64,000 nucleotides of DNA from Ruminococcus sp. (GTDB lineage Bacteria; Bacillota; Clostridia; Oscillospirales; Acutalibacteraceae), in assembly GCA_017411385.1 (NCBI GenBank), contig JAFQQF010000022.1, positions 101,677 to 165,676 on the forward strand. The letters are read 5' to 3'. The position numbers were made by a program, and so were the translations under genes. Of this stretch, positions 33,194 to 41,728 are shown in pieces. The notes under the pieces are model-generated. The model saw only the letters and a list, made by a program, of their open reading frames with translations. It ran no database searches and had not been told where the DNA came from. The first letter of the stretch is position 1; each line of letters opens with the position of its first letter.

Positions 33194-33757
33194 ATGGACG
33201 ACAGCAAGATACTTGAGCTGTTTGAGGCACGAGATGAAAAAGCCATTGAGTACACCGCCTCAAAATACGGCAAGTACTGTATGAAGATATCGTTTAACAT
33301 TCTTTCAGACCTTTCTGACAGCGAAGAAAACGTAAACGATACATATATGCAGGCGTGGAATTCCATCCCGCCCAACCGTCCTCAATCCCTTATGGCATAT
33401 CTGGGAAAACTTGCAAGAAACTCAGCACTCAATAAGCTGAAGGCTCAGAACGCACTCAAGCGCACAGCTCAAAGCACAAGTCTTTCCTTTGATGAGCTTT
33501 CCCTTTGTACCCCGTCCTCTGTTCACATTGAAAACGAAGCAGAAATGGCAGAGCTAAGCCGCAGCATCTCAGTTTTTCTAAAGTCACAAAAGGAAGATGT
33601 GAGAAACGTTTTCGTGTGCAGATACTTCTACTGCTACAGCGTAGAGGATATCGCAGAGAAGTTCTCTTTCTCAGAAAGTAAGGTTAAATCCATGCTGCTC
33701 AGAGCAAGAGGCAAGCTGAGAGCACATCTTGAAAAGGAGGGATACAACTATGGTTAA
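33194..33757 (+). CDS. ECF-type RNA polymerase sigma factor (first copy)
   Basis: 187 aa from ATG at 33194 (AAGGAG at good spacing; an upstream TTG is rejected). Region 2: YTASKYGKYCMKISFNILSD and ENVNDTYMQAWNSIPP; region 4: EDVRNVFVCRYFYCYSVEDI followed by FSFSESKVKSMLLRARGKLR. Directs transcription of a small regulon when released from its anti-sigma factor. It overlaps the next gene by 8 nt. A close paralogue is at 56768-57325 (shared DTYMxAWNxIPP, SxxSY/MAYLG). The neighbours (lipoprotein, MBOAT, DHHW) are likely targets. Confidence 0.92.
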   Translation: MDDSKILELFEARDEKAIEYTASKYGKYCMKISFNILSDLSDSEENVNDTYMQAWNSIPPNRPQSLMAYLGKLARNSALNKLKAQNALKRTAQSTSLSFDELSLCTPSSVHIENEAEMAELSRSISVFLKSQKEDVRNVFVCRYFYCYSVEDIAEKFSFSESKVKSMLLRARGKLRAHLEKEGYNYG

Positions 33758-34310
33758 TGAAGTAATGGCAAGAGCTGTCACAGGGATTGACGACGAGCTG
33801 ATTACAGATGCCTATACTGCATCTGCCAAAAAGAAAAGCCGAAAGCCCTTATATGCTTTAGTTTCCATAGCGGCGTGTCTTGTGCTTGTATTCACAGCGG
33901 TTTTACTGTCTGCACCAAACCGCACACAGGTTTACCTTCAAGGCGAAAAGATAACCCACAAGCCTGTTTTGGTATCTTCACCTTTATCCGAGGCTTTCAT
34001 AAGCCCGAGGGTATCACCCGAGCTTACAATCAGCCTTACCTTGGATTTAGGCAAAGCAGAAACGAGGATTTACACCTCAGAGGGCAAATTCACTCTGTGC
34101 AGTATCAATCAGGACACTTTGTTTTACGAAGGAAATGATTACATTGCTGACAAAAGCACAGCAAAAAAAGAGTGCTCACTTTACTGGACTATCGAAAACC
34201 CTGACTCTGAAAACACCTACACCCTCACCTTAGAGGACAAAGAAACACGGATTCTCCGCCTTAAATATGACGAGAATCAGCAAAACTGGATGATTTTTAT
34301 TGAAAAATAA
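33750..34310 (+). CDS. Membrane-anchored anti-sigma-like protein
   Basis: 186 aa from ATG at 33750 with AAAGGAGGG upstream, overlapping the sigma gene by 8 nt. N-terminal cytosolic segment of about 30 residues (ARAVTGIDDELITDAYTASA), one membrane helix (LYALVSIAACLVLVFTAVLL) and an extracytoplasmic beta-rich domain of about 130 residues of unknown kind. The N-terminal part aligns with the start of the serpin fusion at 57322 (DDELI/DAELI, then basic KKSRK/KKSKK before the helix). Position and topology imply that it restrains the upstream sigma factor and senses an external signal. No ZAS zinc motif is visible, so this is inference from context. Confidence 0.72.
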   Translation: MVNEVMARAVTGIDDELITDAYTASAKKKSRKPLYALVSIAACLVLVFTAVLLSAPNRTQVYLQGEKITHKPVLVSSPLSEAFISPRVSPELTISLTLDLGKAETRIYTSEGKFTLCSINQDTLFYEGNDYIADKSTAKKECSLYWTIENPDSENTYTLTLEDKETRILRLKYDENQQNWMIFIEK

Positions 34311-34349
34311 AAATATATAAACTTTTTAAAACAAAAGGAGAAAAACATC

Positions 34350-34910
34350 ATGAAAAGAATTTTCGCAGTACTTATGGCAGCTATGCTTATGCTCTCACTT
34401 GTAGCTTGCACAGGCTCAAACGGCGGCACAGAAAGCACAATCGCTACTCCCGTTGAGCTTCTCAACACAGTATGGGCAGCTTATGCAGGCGAGAAGTTCC
34501 CTGTAGCAGGCGGCGACATGACAGAGGCTAACATGAATATGGAAGGCCCCGGCGTATACGGCATTGAGGACACAGAAGGTCTTGACGCTACTCTCGGTTT
34601 CCCCGCAGCATCTGTTGCAAAAATTGACAGTGCAGCTTCTCTTATGCACATGATGAACGCTAACACCTTTACCTGCGGTGCTTACCACCTCGTAAATGCT
34701 GACGACAAAGACGCTTTGGTTTCCGAAATCAAGGACAATATCAAGAACAGACAGTGGATGTGCGGTTTCCCCGACAAGCTCATCATCGTTTCTGTTGAGG
34801 ATTACGTTGTTTCCTACTTCGGCAACGGTGAGATTGTTGACAACTTCACCAACGCTCTCACAACTTCTTACACTCAGGCAACAGTTGTTTGCGAGGAACC
34901 CCTCGTATAA
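34350..34910 (+). CDS. Predicted lipoprotein, possibly DUF4358-like
   Basis: 186 aa. Lipoprotein signal MKRIFAVLMAAMLMLSLVAC with lipobox Cys20. The mature part contains the GVYGIEDTEGLDATLGFPAA region, a helical DSAASLMHMMNANTF, two Cys (TFTCGAYH, QWMCGFP) and a C-terminal DKLIIVSVEDYVVSYFGNG strand pair. The pattern resembles small lipoproteins often placed beside MBOAT and DHHW genes in Clostridia (annotated DUF4358), as here; the assignment is tentative. RBS AAAGGAG. Function unknown, presumably extracytoplasmic and linked to the O-acylation genes. Confidence 0.7.
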   Translation: MKRIFAVLMAAMLMLSLVACTGSNGGTESTIATPVELLNTVWAAYAGEKFPVAGGDMTEANMNMEGPGVYGIEDTEGLDATLGFPAASVAKIDSAASLMHMMNANTFTCGAYHLVNADDKDALVSEIKDNIKNRQWMCGFPDKLIIVSVEDYVVSYFGNGEIVDNFTNALTTSYTQATVVCEEPLV

Positions 34911-34961
34911 TCAACGCTTAAAGGCCACAAACTAAATTAAAAATTAGAGCGGAGCAAAACC

Positions 34962-36362
34962 ATGTTATTCTCAAGCATTCCATTTCTCTTTTACTTTTTA
35001 CCAATTGTAATACTGCTTTACTTTGCAGTACCAAAAAAGCTTAAGAATCTTGTTTTGCTCCTCTCAAGCCTGTTTTTCTACGGCTGGGGTGAGCCCAGAT
35101 TTTTAGTCTTTATGATTGTATCCATATTACAGGGATATATATTCGGACTACTCATAGAAAAACACCAAGGCACGAAGCGGTCAAAAGTGTTTTTGACCGC
35201 TTCTGTTGTTTTTTCCCTTGCCCTTCTGGGCTACTGCAAATATGCAGACTTTTTCATCGAAAACTTCAACGCCGTAACCGGTTTGTCTGTTCCCCTGCTG
35301 GGCATTGCTCTGCCCATCGGCATCAGCTTCTATACCTTCCAGATTTTAAGCTATGCTGTAGATATTTACCGAGGTACAGTTAAGGCACAGCGTAGCTTAA
35401 TCAACTTAGGTGCATACATCGCTATGTTCCCTCAGCTCATTGCAGGTCCCATTGTAAGATACGAGGATATAGCCAACCAGCTCGAAAACCGCACCCACAG
35501 TTTAGAAAAAATCTCATTGGGTATAAGACGCTTCGTGCTTGGTCTTTCCAAAAAAATCCTTGTGGCAAACATCTTAGGCGAGCTGGTTGCAACCTTCAAG
35601 GCATCTGACGACAAATCCATACTTTTTTACTGGGTTTATGCCTTTGCATATCTTTTCCACGTTTATTTCGACTTCTCAGGCTACAGCGATATGGCAATCG
35701 GTCTGGGAAAAATCTTCGGATTCGATTTTATGGAAAACTTCAACTATCCCTTTATTTCCAAAAGCATCACCGAGTTCTGGAGAAGATGGCATATCTCCCT
35801 TGGAACTTGGTTTCGCGATTATCTTTACATCCCCTTGGGAGGCAACCGAGTTTCCACACCCCGCCACATTTTCAACATCCTTGTGGTATGGATGGCAACA
35901 GGCTTCTGGCACGGTGCCGCGTGGACCTTCATACTCTGGGGACTTATGTTTGCAATACTTCTGATTGTAGAAAAGTTCTTCCTTGCAAAAGCACTCAAAA
36001 AGCTTCCCGTACTCAACCACATTTACGTTATGTTCTTTGTAATCCTCAGCTTTGTGCTTTTCGATGCACCAAGCGTCAAGGATGCTTTTATAAACATCTC
36101 CTCTCTCTTTGGTGCAGGAAGCCTTGCGCTTGTATCAGGCGAGGCATTGTATTATCTTAAGAGCTACGTGCTTATTCTTTTAATCGGTGCTGTAGGCTCA
36201 ACTCCCCTTTGCACCTTCCTTGTAAACAAAGCCAAAGAAACCAAGGCAGGCTCCCTTCTTGTCAACATCGCAGAGCCTGTAGTAATTCTGACACTTCTCG
36301 CAGTTTGCACTGCGTTTCTCATAGACGGCTCCTTCAATCCGTTCTTGTATTTCAGATTCTGA
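34962..36362 (+). CDS. MBOAT-family O-acyltransferase (AlgI/DltB/PatA-like)
   Basis: 466 aa, about 11 membrane helices. Diagnostic segments: SFYTFQILSYAVDIYRG, YFDFSGYSDMAIGLGKIFGF, SITEFWRRWHISLGTWFRDY, LYIPLGGNR and the catalytic His in MATGFWHGAAWTFILWG. It carries an acyl group, usually acetyl, across the membrane for attachment to an extracellular polymer. It is paired with a DHHW protein 13 nt downstream, the usual AlgI-AlgX/J or PatA-PatB type arrangement. The polymer acylated here is unknown. RBS is a weak GAGCGGAG. Confidence 0.93.
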   Translation: MLFSSIPFLFYFLPIVILLYFAVPKKLKNLVLLLSSLFFYGWGEPRFLVFMIVSILQGYIFGLLIEKHQGTKRSKVFLTASVVFSLALLGYCKYADFFIENFNAVTGLSVPLLGIALPIGISFYTFQILSYAVDIYRGTVKAQRSLINLGAYIAMFPQLIAGPIVRYEDIANQLENRTHSLEKISLGIRRFVLGLSKKILVANILGELVATFKASDDKSILFYWVYAFAYLFHVYFDFSGYSDMAIGLGKIFGFDFMENFNYPFISKSITEFWRRWHISLGTWFRDYLYIPLGGNRVSTPRHIFNILVVWMATGFWHGAAWTFILWGLMFAILLIVEKFFLAKALKKLPVLNHIYVMFFVILSFVLFDAPSVKDAFINISSLFGAGSLALVSGEALYYLKSYVLILLIGAVGSTPLCTFLVNKAKETKAGSLLVNIAEPVVILTLLAVCTAFLIDGSFNPFLYFRF

Positions 36363-36375
36363 GGAGGGATACTGT

Positions 36376-37476
36376 ATGTCAAAAAAGCTAAAAAACATCA
36401 TACTCATTGTACTGAGCACAGTATTCATCTTCGGATTTTTTATATGGGGACTCATTGCCCCCGACCTTGAAATATCAACAAGCGAACGCCGACCTCTTGA
36501 AAAATTCCCAAAGCTCAGCATAAGCACCATTATGTCGGGTGAATTTATGACGGATTTTGAGTCCTACACTCTGGACCACTTCCCCTTAAGGGACAAATTC
36601 CGCACACTTAAATCCGTAACTGCGTTCTATGTATTCGGGCAAAAAGACAACAACGACATCTTCATTGCCGAGGGACACGCCTCAAAGCTCGATTACCCCT
36701 TAAATAAGGACTCCGTAAACCATGCAACAGACCGCTTTCAGTATGTGTACGACACATATCTCAAAGACAACGCAGGTGATATTTACCTGTCTGTAATACC
36801 CGATAAAAACTACTTCTTGGCAGAAAAGAACAAATACCCCTCGGTGGACTATAAAGCAATGATTTCTCAGGTGAGAGAAAATATGCCTTATGCACAGTAT
36901 ATCGACATAACCGATAAACTGGAGATTTCGGATTACTACACCACCGACTCCCATTGGAAGCAGGAGGAAATCCTGCCTGTGGCACAGCACCTTGCAGAGA
37001 ATATGGGTGTAAGCCTAAATGCCGAATACACACAAACCAAGGCTTTGACTCCTTTTTACGGTGTGTATGCAGGTCAGTCTGCTCTGCCTCTTAAGCCCGA
37101 CACCATAACCTACCTTGAAAACGAGCACACCAAGAGTTTGCAGGTATATGACTTTGAAACCGACTCCTACATTCCTGTTTATGACACACAGAAGCTTCAA
37201 AGCAACGACCCATACGAGATGTATCTCGGAGGGCCAAAATCCCTGCTTGTAATTGAAAACCCTAAGGCAGAAACAGACAAGGAACTGGTAATTTTCAGAG
37301 ATTCCTTTGCAAGCTCACTTACACCTCTCATCAGCGAGGGATACTCAAAAATAACCTTGGTAGACATTCGCTACCTTGCCCCCGAAATGCTCAAAAACTT
37401 CATAACTGTTGAAGGGCAAGACGTGCTGTTTCTCTACAGCACCTCAGTTATGAACAACAGCGTAACAATCAAATAA
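36376..37476 (+). CDS. DHHW-family protein, AlgX/AlgJ-like acetylation partner
   Basis: 366 aa. One N-terminal membrane helix (about 5-26, NIILIVLSTVFIFGFFIWGLI), then ERRPLEKFPKLS and DFESYTLDHFPLRDKFR that begin the SGNH-like DHHW domain. The catalytic D-x-H appears as TTDSHWKQEEILPVA and the Ser-containing element as VIFRDSFASSLTPLI. These extracytoplasmic proteins take the acyl group delivered by MBOAT and transfer it to a sugar. It is translationally close to the MBOAT gene (13 nt). A terminator follows. Confidence 0.88.
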   Translation: MSKKLKNIILIVLSTVFIFGFFIWGLIAPDLEISTSERRPLEKFPKLSISTIMSGEFMTDFESYTLDHFPLRDKFRTLKSVTAFYVFGQKDNNDIFIAEGHASKLDYPLNKDSVNHATDRFQYVYDTYLKDNAGDIYLSVIPDKNYFLAEKNKYPSVDYKAMISQVRENMPYAQYIDITDKLEISDYYTTDSHWKQEEILPVAQHLAENMGVSLNAEYTQTKALTPFYGVYAGQSALPLKPDTITYLENEHTKSLQVYDFETDSYIPVYDTQKLQSNDPYEMYLGGPKSLLVIENPKAETDKELVIFRDSFASSLTPLISEGYSKITLVDIRYLAPEMLKNFITVEGQDVLFLYSTSVMNNSVTIK

Positions 37477-37481
37477 AGCAC

Positions 37482-37521
37482 AACGGCTCAGCCTCCCAAA
37501 AGGAAACTGAGCCGTTTATTT
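37482..37521 (+). terminator. Terminator after DHHW gene
   Basis: Stem AACGGCTCAG/CTGAGCCGTT with a 15-nt loop, then TATTTATT. The right arm recurs at 37743-37757. Confidence 0.8.
37504..37518 (+). repeat. Left copy of 15-bp direct repeat flanking a small XRE gene
   Basis: GAAACTGAGCCGTTT followed by ATTTATT, formed by the right arm of the DHHW terminator. It is repeated at 37743-37757. Confidence 0.7.
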
Positions 37522-37735
37522 ATTCACTTCTGCCTACAAGGTAATCTAATGAAACTTCGTATAAATCTGCAATACGCACAAGAATTTCCAGCTTTGGTTC
37601 TCTGGTCATAAGCTCGTAGTTTTGGTATGCCTTTTCGGTTATATCACACAAGGTTGCAACCTGTATCTGTGTTAACCCCTTCTTCTTTCTGCATTCCTTC
37701 AAACGCTGTGCTAATATCTCTTTCATTTCAATCAC
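37520..37735 (-). CDS. Small XRE-family HTH regulator
   Basis: 71 aa. HTH: LAQRLKECRKKKGLTQIQVA, then CDITEKAYQNYELMTREPKL and LVRIADLYEVSLDYLVGRSE. It is a minimal Cro/CI-like DNA-binding protein without a second domain. It sits between a terminator and exonuclease III, flanked by a 15-bp direct repeat derived from the terminator arm, which suggests that it arrived by insertion or local duplication. Possibly co-transcribed with the leftward xthA unit upstream (35-nt gap). Confidence 0.87.
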   Translation of the reverse strand: MIEMKEILAQRLKECRKKKGLTQIQVATLCDITEKAYQNYELMTREPKLEILVRIADLYEVSLDYLVGRSE

Positions 37736-37742
37736 CTATCGA

Positions 37743-37757
37743 GAAACTGAGCCGTTT
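37743..37757 (+). repeat. Right copy of 15-bp direct repeat
   Basis: GAAACTGAGCCGTTT, identical to 37504-37518, followed by GTATTTTTATTTATCACT. It lacks the matching left arm of the terminator. Confidence 0.7.
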
Positions 37758-37770
37758 GTATTTTTATTTA

Positions 37771-38523
37771 TCACTCAATCACAAGCTCCACAGGACAATG
37801 GTCAGAGCCGAAAATATCGGAGTGGATTTTTGCACTTCTGAGTCGGTCTTTCATAGAAGCTGAGGTAACAAAGTAGTCAATACGCCAGCCTGCGTTTTTC
37901 TCTCTTGCGTGGAAGCGGTAAGACCACCAAGAATACGCTCCCTCCAAGTCGGGATAAAAATGACGGAAGGTGTCGATATAGCCTGCCTTCAAAACATCAG
38001 AGAACTTTCCTCTCTCCTCGTCTGTGAAGCCTGCGTTTTTACGGTTTGTCTTGGGGTTTTTTAGGTCGATTTCCTTGTGTGCAACATTAAGGTCGCCGCA
38101 ATACACCACGGGCTTTTTCTCCTGCAGAGAGTTTATATATGAGAGGAAGTCATCCTCCCACTTCATTCGGTAATCGAGGCGTTTGAGTCCGTCCTGAGAA
38201 TTCGGCACATACACAGTAATAAAGTAAAAATCCTCAAACTCCAAGGTGATGAGTCTTCCCTCGTGGTCGTGCTCATCAATCCCCATTCCGTAGGTTACAC
38301 CCAGAGGCTCTCGCTTTGTAAATATCGCTGTGCCCGAATATCCCTTCTTGTCTGCATAGTTCCAATAGCTGTGATAGCCCTCGAAAGCTAAGTCAATCTG
38401 ACCTTCCTGAAGCTTTGTTTCCTGCAGACAGAAAACATCCGCATCAAGATTTTTAAAAATATCCTCAAAGCCTTTGGTCATTACCGCTCTGAGTCCGTTT
38501 ACGTTCCAAGATATGAATTTCAT
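37771..38523 (-). CDS. xthA: Exodeoxyribonuclease III
   Basis: 250 aa. AP endonuclease family: [26 protein letters not shown] (metal Glu), [16 protein letters not shown] (Asp/Asn), [20 protein letters not shown] and the terminal GSDHCPVEL catalytic His. It repairs abasic sites and trims 3' ends. Length is normal. It begins 13 nt after the ABC exporter stop, so it is likely the third gene of a leftward unit with the small membrane protein and exporter. Confidence 0.95.
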   Translation of the reverse strand: MKFISWNVNGLRAVMTKGFEDIFKNLDADVFCLQETKLQEGQIDLAFEGYHSYWNYADKKGYSGTAIFTKREPLGVTYGMGIDEHDHEGRLITLEFEDFYFITVYVPNSQDGLKRLDYRMKWEDDFLSYINSLQEKKPVVYCGDLNVAHKEIDLKNPKTNRKNAGFTDEERGKFSDVLKAGYIDTFRHFYPDLEGAYSWWSYRFHAREKNAGWRIDYFVTSASMKDRLRSAKIHSDIFGSDHCPVELVIE

Positions 38524-38536
38524 AAGTTACTCCTTT

Positions 38537-40291
38537 TCATCCGCCGTAGGCACTATAAAGTCCGCTGTAAATCCCCTGCTTTTCCATAAGCTCTTGGTGG
38601 GTGCCCTCTTCGGCAATGCCGTCCTTGGTAATTACCAAAATGCGGTCTGCGTTCTTAATGGTTGTAAGTCTGTGGGCAACTGTGATGGTTGTTCTGCCTT
38701 GTGACAGCTTCTGCAAAGAATTCTGCACAAGAAACTCGCTTTCGTTATCAAGTGCCGAGGTTGCCTCGTCAAGCAGAAGTATGGGAGGATTTTTGAGGAA
38801 AACTCGTGCAATGGAAATTCTCTGCTTCTGTCCGCCCGAGAGCTTCACACCTCTCTCGCCTACGTAGGTATCGTATCCGTTGGGAAGCTCCATAATAAAA
38901 TCGTGCGCACCCGAAAGCTTTGCCGCCTCGATAATCTGCTCTTTTGTGGCACCGGGGGCACCGTATTCAATGTTATCGTACACACTGCCCGAGAAAAGAT
39001 AAACGTCCTGTTGAACAACGCCCACCTTTGAGCGAAGTGATTTGAGAGTAACCTTGCGGATATCGTTACCGTCAACGGTAATCCTGCCCGAGTCAGCCTC
39101 ATAAAATCTGGGAATAAGGGAACATATTGTGGTTTTGCCGCCGCCCGAAGGGCCCACAAGTGCCACGTTTTCGCCTGCTTTAACCTTAAAGCTTACATTC
39201 TGGAGCACATCCTCGTTATCCTCGCAATAGCTGAAGGTGACATCACAGAATTCAATCTCGCCTTTAACGTTTTCAAGCTCTGTTGCATCCTCTGCGTCTT
39301 TGATTTCAGGCTCTGTGTCCATAACCTCAAAGAAGCGGTCGATGCCTGTCATACCCCTCTGGAACTGCTCTGCAAACTCTACAATTCTGCGCACAGTTGC
39401 AAAGAGCGTGGTTACATACAGCAGATATGCCACAAAATCAGGTGCAGATATAGCGTTACCCTTCAAAAAGAACAGCGCACCTGCAACTACAACCACAATA
39501 TACATAAAACCTTCAAAAAATCTGGTTGTTGACGCAAATCCACCCATATATTTATAATTCTTGGCTTTAATGTTCAGAAATCTCAGGTTGCCCTCTCTGA
39601 ACTTTTTCTCTTCCATATCTTCGTTTGCAAAGGAGCGTACAACCCTCACACCAAGCAAGCTATCCTCAACCTGAGCGTTAAGCTCTCCAAGCTCCTCTCT
39701 CTGCTTTCTAAAGCCCTCACGCATACGCTTGTTGAAGTAATAAAGCACGAATGCCATAGGAGGAATTACCGCAAACACAATAAGAGTCAAAGGCACGTTC
39801 ATTGTGCAGAGAATAGCAAAGGAAACTATAATCTTGATGCCTGCAATGAAGAATTCCTCGGGGCAATGGTGAGCAAACTCCGTCACATCAAACAGGTCGT
39901 TTGTAATGCGTGACATCAGAGTTCCCACCTTGGTATTGTCGTAATACTTAAAGGGCAGAAGCTGAAGGTGAGAGAACAAATCTCTTCGCATATCCGTTTC
40001 TATCTTTGTGCCCATTACATGGCCTGTGCTTGCCATATAGTAATAGGCGGCAGAGTCAATAATACGCAAAACAAGATAAGTCGCGCCTAAAATCAATATG
40101 TAGTTAACTGTAAGCTGCACTCCGTCGCCGCCCATACGGGTAGTAAGCTCGCGAACAATCAACGGCAGTATAAGCTCGCAAATTGTTGTAAGGGATGCAC
40201 ACAGCAAATCCTTTATCATTATGCCCTTGTACTTGCCGTAATAGGGCACAAAGCGTCTGAGCCTTGATGGCTTTTTCTTCTTATTTTTCAT
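38537..40291 (-). CDS. ABC exporter, fused permease/ATPase half-transporter
   Basis: 584 aa from ATG at 40291 (GAGGTAG upstream); a longer start 57 nt earlier is possible. Six-helix type I exporter domain (about 1-310) then a nucleotide-binding domain: Walker A VGPSGGGKTT, Q-loop VQQDVYLF, signature LSGGQKQR, Walker B ILLLDEATSALD and H-loop TVAHR. As a half-transporter it works as a homodimer, or with a partner not present here. MsbA/LmrA-like; substrate unknown (drug, lipid or peptide). The preceding small membrane protein gene is 10 nt upstream, so the two are coupled. Confidence 0.93.
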   Translation of the reverse strand: MKNKKKKPSRLRRFVPYYGKYKGIMIKDLLCASLTTICELILPLIVRELTTRMGGDGVQLTVNYILILGATYLVLRIIDSAAYYYMASTGHVMGTKIETDMRRDLFSHLQLLPFKYYDNTKVGTLMSRITNDLFDVTEFAHHCPEEFFIAGIKIIVSFAILCTMNVPLTLIVFAVIPPMAFVLYYFNKRMREGFRKQREELGELNAQVEDSLLGVRVVRSFANEDMEEKKFREGNLRFLNIKAKNYKYMGGFASTTRFFEGFMYIVVVVAGALFFLKGNAISAPDFVAYLLYVTTLFATVRRIVEFAEQFQRGMTGIDRFFEVMDTEPEIKDAEDATELENVKGEIEFCDVTFSYCEDNEDVLQNVSFKVKAGENVALVGPSGGGKTTICSLIPRFYEADSGRITVDGNDIRKVTLKSLRSKVGVVQQDVYLFSGSVYDNIEYGAPGATKEQIIEAAKLSGAHDFIMELPNGYDTYVGERGVKLSGGQKQRISIARVFLKNPPILLLDEATSALDNESEFLVQNSLQKLSQGRTTITVAHRLTTIKNADRILVITKDGIAEEGTHQELMEKQGIYSGLYSAYGG

Positions 40292-40301
40292 ATCTACCTC
40301 T

Positions 40302-40586
40302 TCATTTTTCGTTTTTTGTATTCTTATTTTCTGCTTTCTTTTTCTCAAAGCGGTAAGAGAAAAACGCCATCAACCCCAGTAGCAATGCCAAAAGCAAAAA
40401 TCCAAAGCCAAAGTACAAATCCCTGCACACAAAGCCAAGCACTGCAATTGCTACACACACCACAGCCAGAAAAACCGTGTAGGCGTTAACGCCCTTTTCG
40501 GAGTGTTGCTTTCTTTCTCCTTGTTTTTCCTTGAAGCTGTCAAGCTCTTTGCTACTGTTCATCATTTGTCTGAACTTTTCTTTCAT
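40302..40586 (-). CDS. Small two-helix membrane protein
   Basis: 94 aa. Charged N-terminal 30 residues, two hydrophobic segments (VFLAVVCVAIAVLGFVC and FGFGFLLLALLLGLMAFFSY) joined by RDLYFG, and a basic C-terminal tail (EKKKAENKNTKNEK). No family recognised. Located 10 nt before the start of the ABC exporter, it may be an accessory subunit of that exporter. Confidence 0.7.
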   Translation of the reverse strand: MKEKFRQMMNSSKELDSFKEKQGERKQHSEKGVNAYTVFLAVVCVAIAVLGFVCRDLYFGFGFLLLALLLGLMAFFSYRFEKKKAENKNTKNEK

Positions 40587-40813
40587 ATACCTCTCTCTTT
40601 TCCGATTATGTCATAAATTCATATCACTGTGCATATACATTATTATGTTACTACAACCAACAGAGAATTTCAAGACTTGGGCACAGCTCAAAATCTGCCA
40701 CAATTCTCTGCAAAAAAGCTCCATACACGCAAAGGCATCAGGAATTTTTACATATTCTTTTTACTAAATTGAAAACAAACTTTAGCTAAACTGCAAAAAA
40801 TTACCCTGCAGTC

Positions 40814-40842
40814 TTGTTTTTTGCAGTATGATAGTGTATAAT
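40814..40842 (+). promoter_or_regulatory. Promoter of the DUF4190-like gene
   Basis: TTGTTT (40814-40819), 17 nt, TATAAT (40837-40842). The rest of the 40587-40893 intergenic region is AT-rich with no gene seen. Confidence 0.65.
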
Positions 40843-40899
40843 TCCATACAACAGTTCAGAAAACTTAACTTGAACTGACAAATATTTGGGAGAATGATT

Positions 40900-41241
40900 A
40901 TGGAAAATATGAATAACAATGTATATTGCGAGCCTGTATCTGCGTACAACGCAACCTCACCTGCACAGGATAACTCCAAAAAGACACTTATTTTTGGTAT
41001 CCTTTCTGTGGCTCTCGGCGAGCTTGGCATCTTGGGTCTTATCTTTGCAATCCTCGGCAAAAAGGAAGCTAAGAAATATGAGGCTTCATTTAGTCAGCTT
41101 TCCGGCAAGGCTAAGGTAGGCTCTATACTCAGCACAGTTGGCTTAATCCTTTCTATCGCAATGATTGTATTCTATGTGCTTTGCTTCTGTATCGGCATTA
41201 TTATGGGTCTTGCCGCCACAAACTTCGCATTATACTACTAA
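40900..41241 (+). CDS. Small DUF4190-like membrane protein
   Basis: 113 aa from ATG at 40900, seven bases after GGGAG; an ATG six bases earlier is too close to that site. Disordered N-terminus, then two long hydrophobic spans (LIFGILSVALGELGILGLIFAILG and VGSILSTVGLILSIAMIVFY, extended by IGIIMGLAATNF). The pattern small-G-rich helix, KKEAKKY loop, helix with G-S-I-L-S matches DUF4190-type proteins. Function unknown. Monocistronic; the GTCC/GACC hairpin around 41258-41279 may be its terminator. Confidence 0.75.
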   Translation: MENMNNNVYCEPVSAYNATSPAQDNSKKTLIFGILSVALGELGILGLIFAILGKKEAKKYEASFSQLSGKAKVGSILSTVGLILSIAMIVFYVLCFCIGIIMGLAATNFALYY

Positions 41242-41310
41242 GGTAAGTTTACTCCTTAGGTCCTTCTGACAGACCAAGGTGTTTACTATAAAAATTCCTG
41301 CAAAAAACAA

Positions 41311-41340
41311 GCGCCCTTGCATCTTTACCTGCAAGGGCGT
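41311..41340 (-). terminator. Terminator of nitroreductase-XRE unit
   Basis: Stem GCGCCCTTGCA/TGCAAGGGCGT, 8-nt loop; the minus strand continues TTGTTTTTTG. Confidence 0.85.
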
Positions 41341-41355
41341 TGTGTTATGTAAAAA

Positions 41356-41706
41356 TCATTTTTGCTCGAAAAAATCTGTTGAGTCAAGGCTTCTGTTGTT
41401 AACTCGCAGAATTGCCTTGCCCTGCTCCAGATAAAGCTCCTGCTGAAAAGGAGTGAGAGCACGGAAAACACGCAAAAGGTCGTCTTCCTTGTGAGAGCTT
41501 GCTTTGCCCCAGCGGAAATCCAGAAGGTAATCCACCGACACCTCAAAGTACTGTGCAAGCCGTCTGAGAGTATCAAAGTCGGGCTCGCTGGTGCCCTGCA
41601 CATATCCACCCAAGGTAGACACCGCAATGTGCAAATCCTTTGCAAGCTGCTTCTGGGTAATGCCCCTCTCCTCAATAAGCAATCTTAAAATATCCGAAAA
41701 AGTCAT
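41356..41706 (-). CDS. XRE-family regulator with C-terminal helical extension
   Basis: 116 aa. HTH in the first 65 residues: LIEERGITQKQLAKDLHIAV, STLGGYVQGTSEPDFDTL and AQYFEVSVDYLLDFR. The C-terminal half (KEDDLLRVFRALTPFQQELYLEQGKAIL) is a helical segment typical of clostridial XRE proteins. It lies 22 nt downstream of a nitroreductase gene and ends at a terminator, so the two are probably one leftward unit and the regulator may respond to a redox or nitro-compound signal. That is inference. Confidence 0.88.
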   Translation of the reverse strand: MTFSDILRLLIEERGITQKQLAKDLHIAVSTLGGYVQGTSEPDFDTLRRLAQYFEVSVDYLLDFRWGKASSHKEDDLLRVFRALTPFQQELYLEQGKAILRVNNRSLDSTDFFEQK

Positions 41707-41728
41707 TCAAATCAACTCCGATATTATT

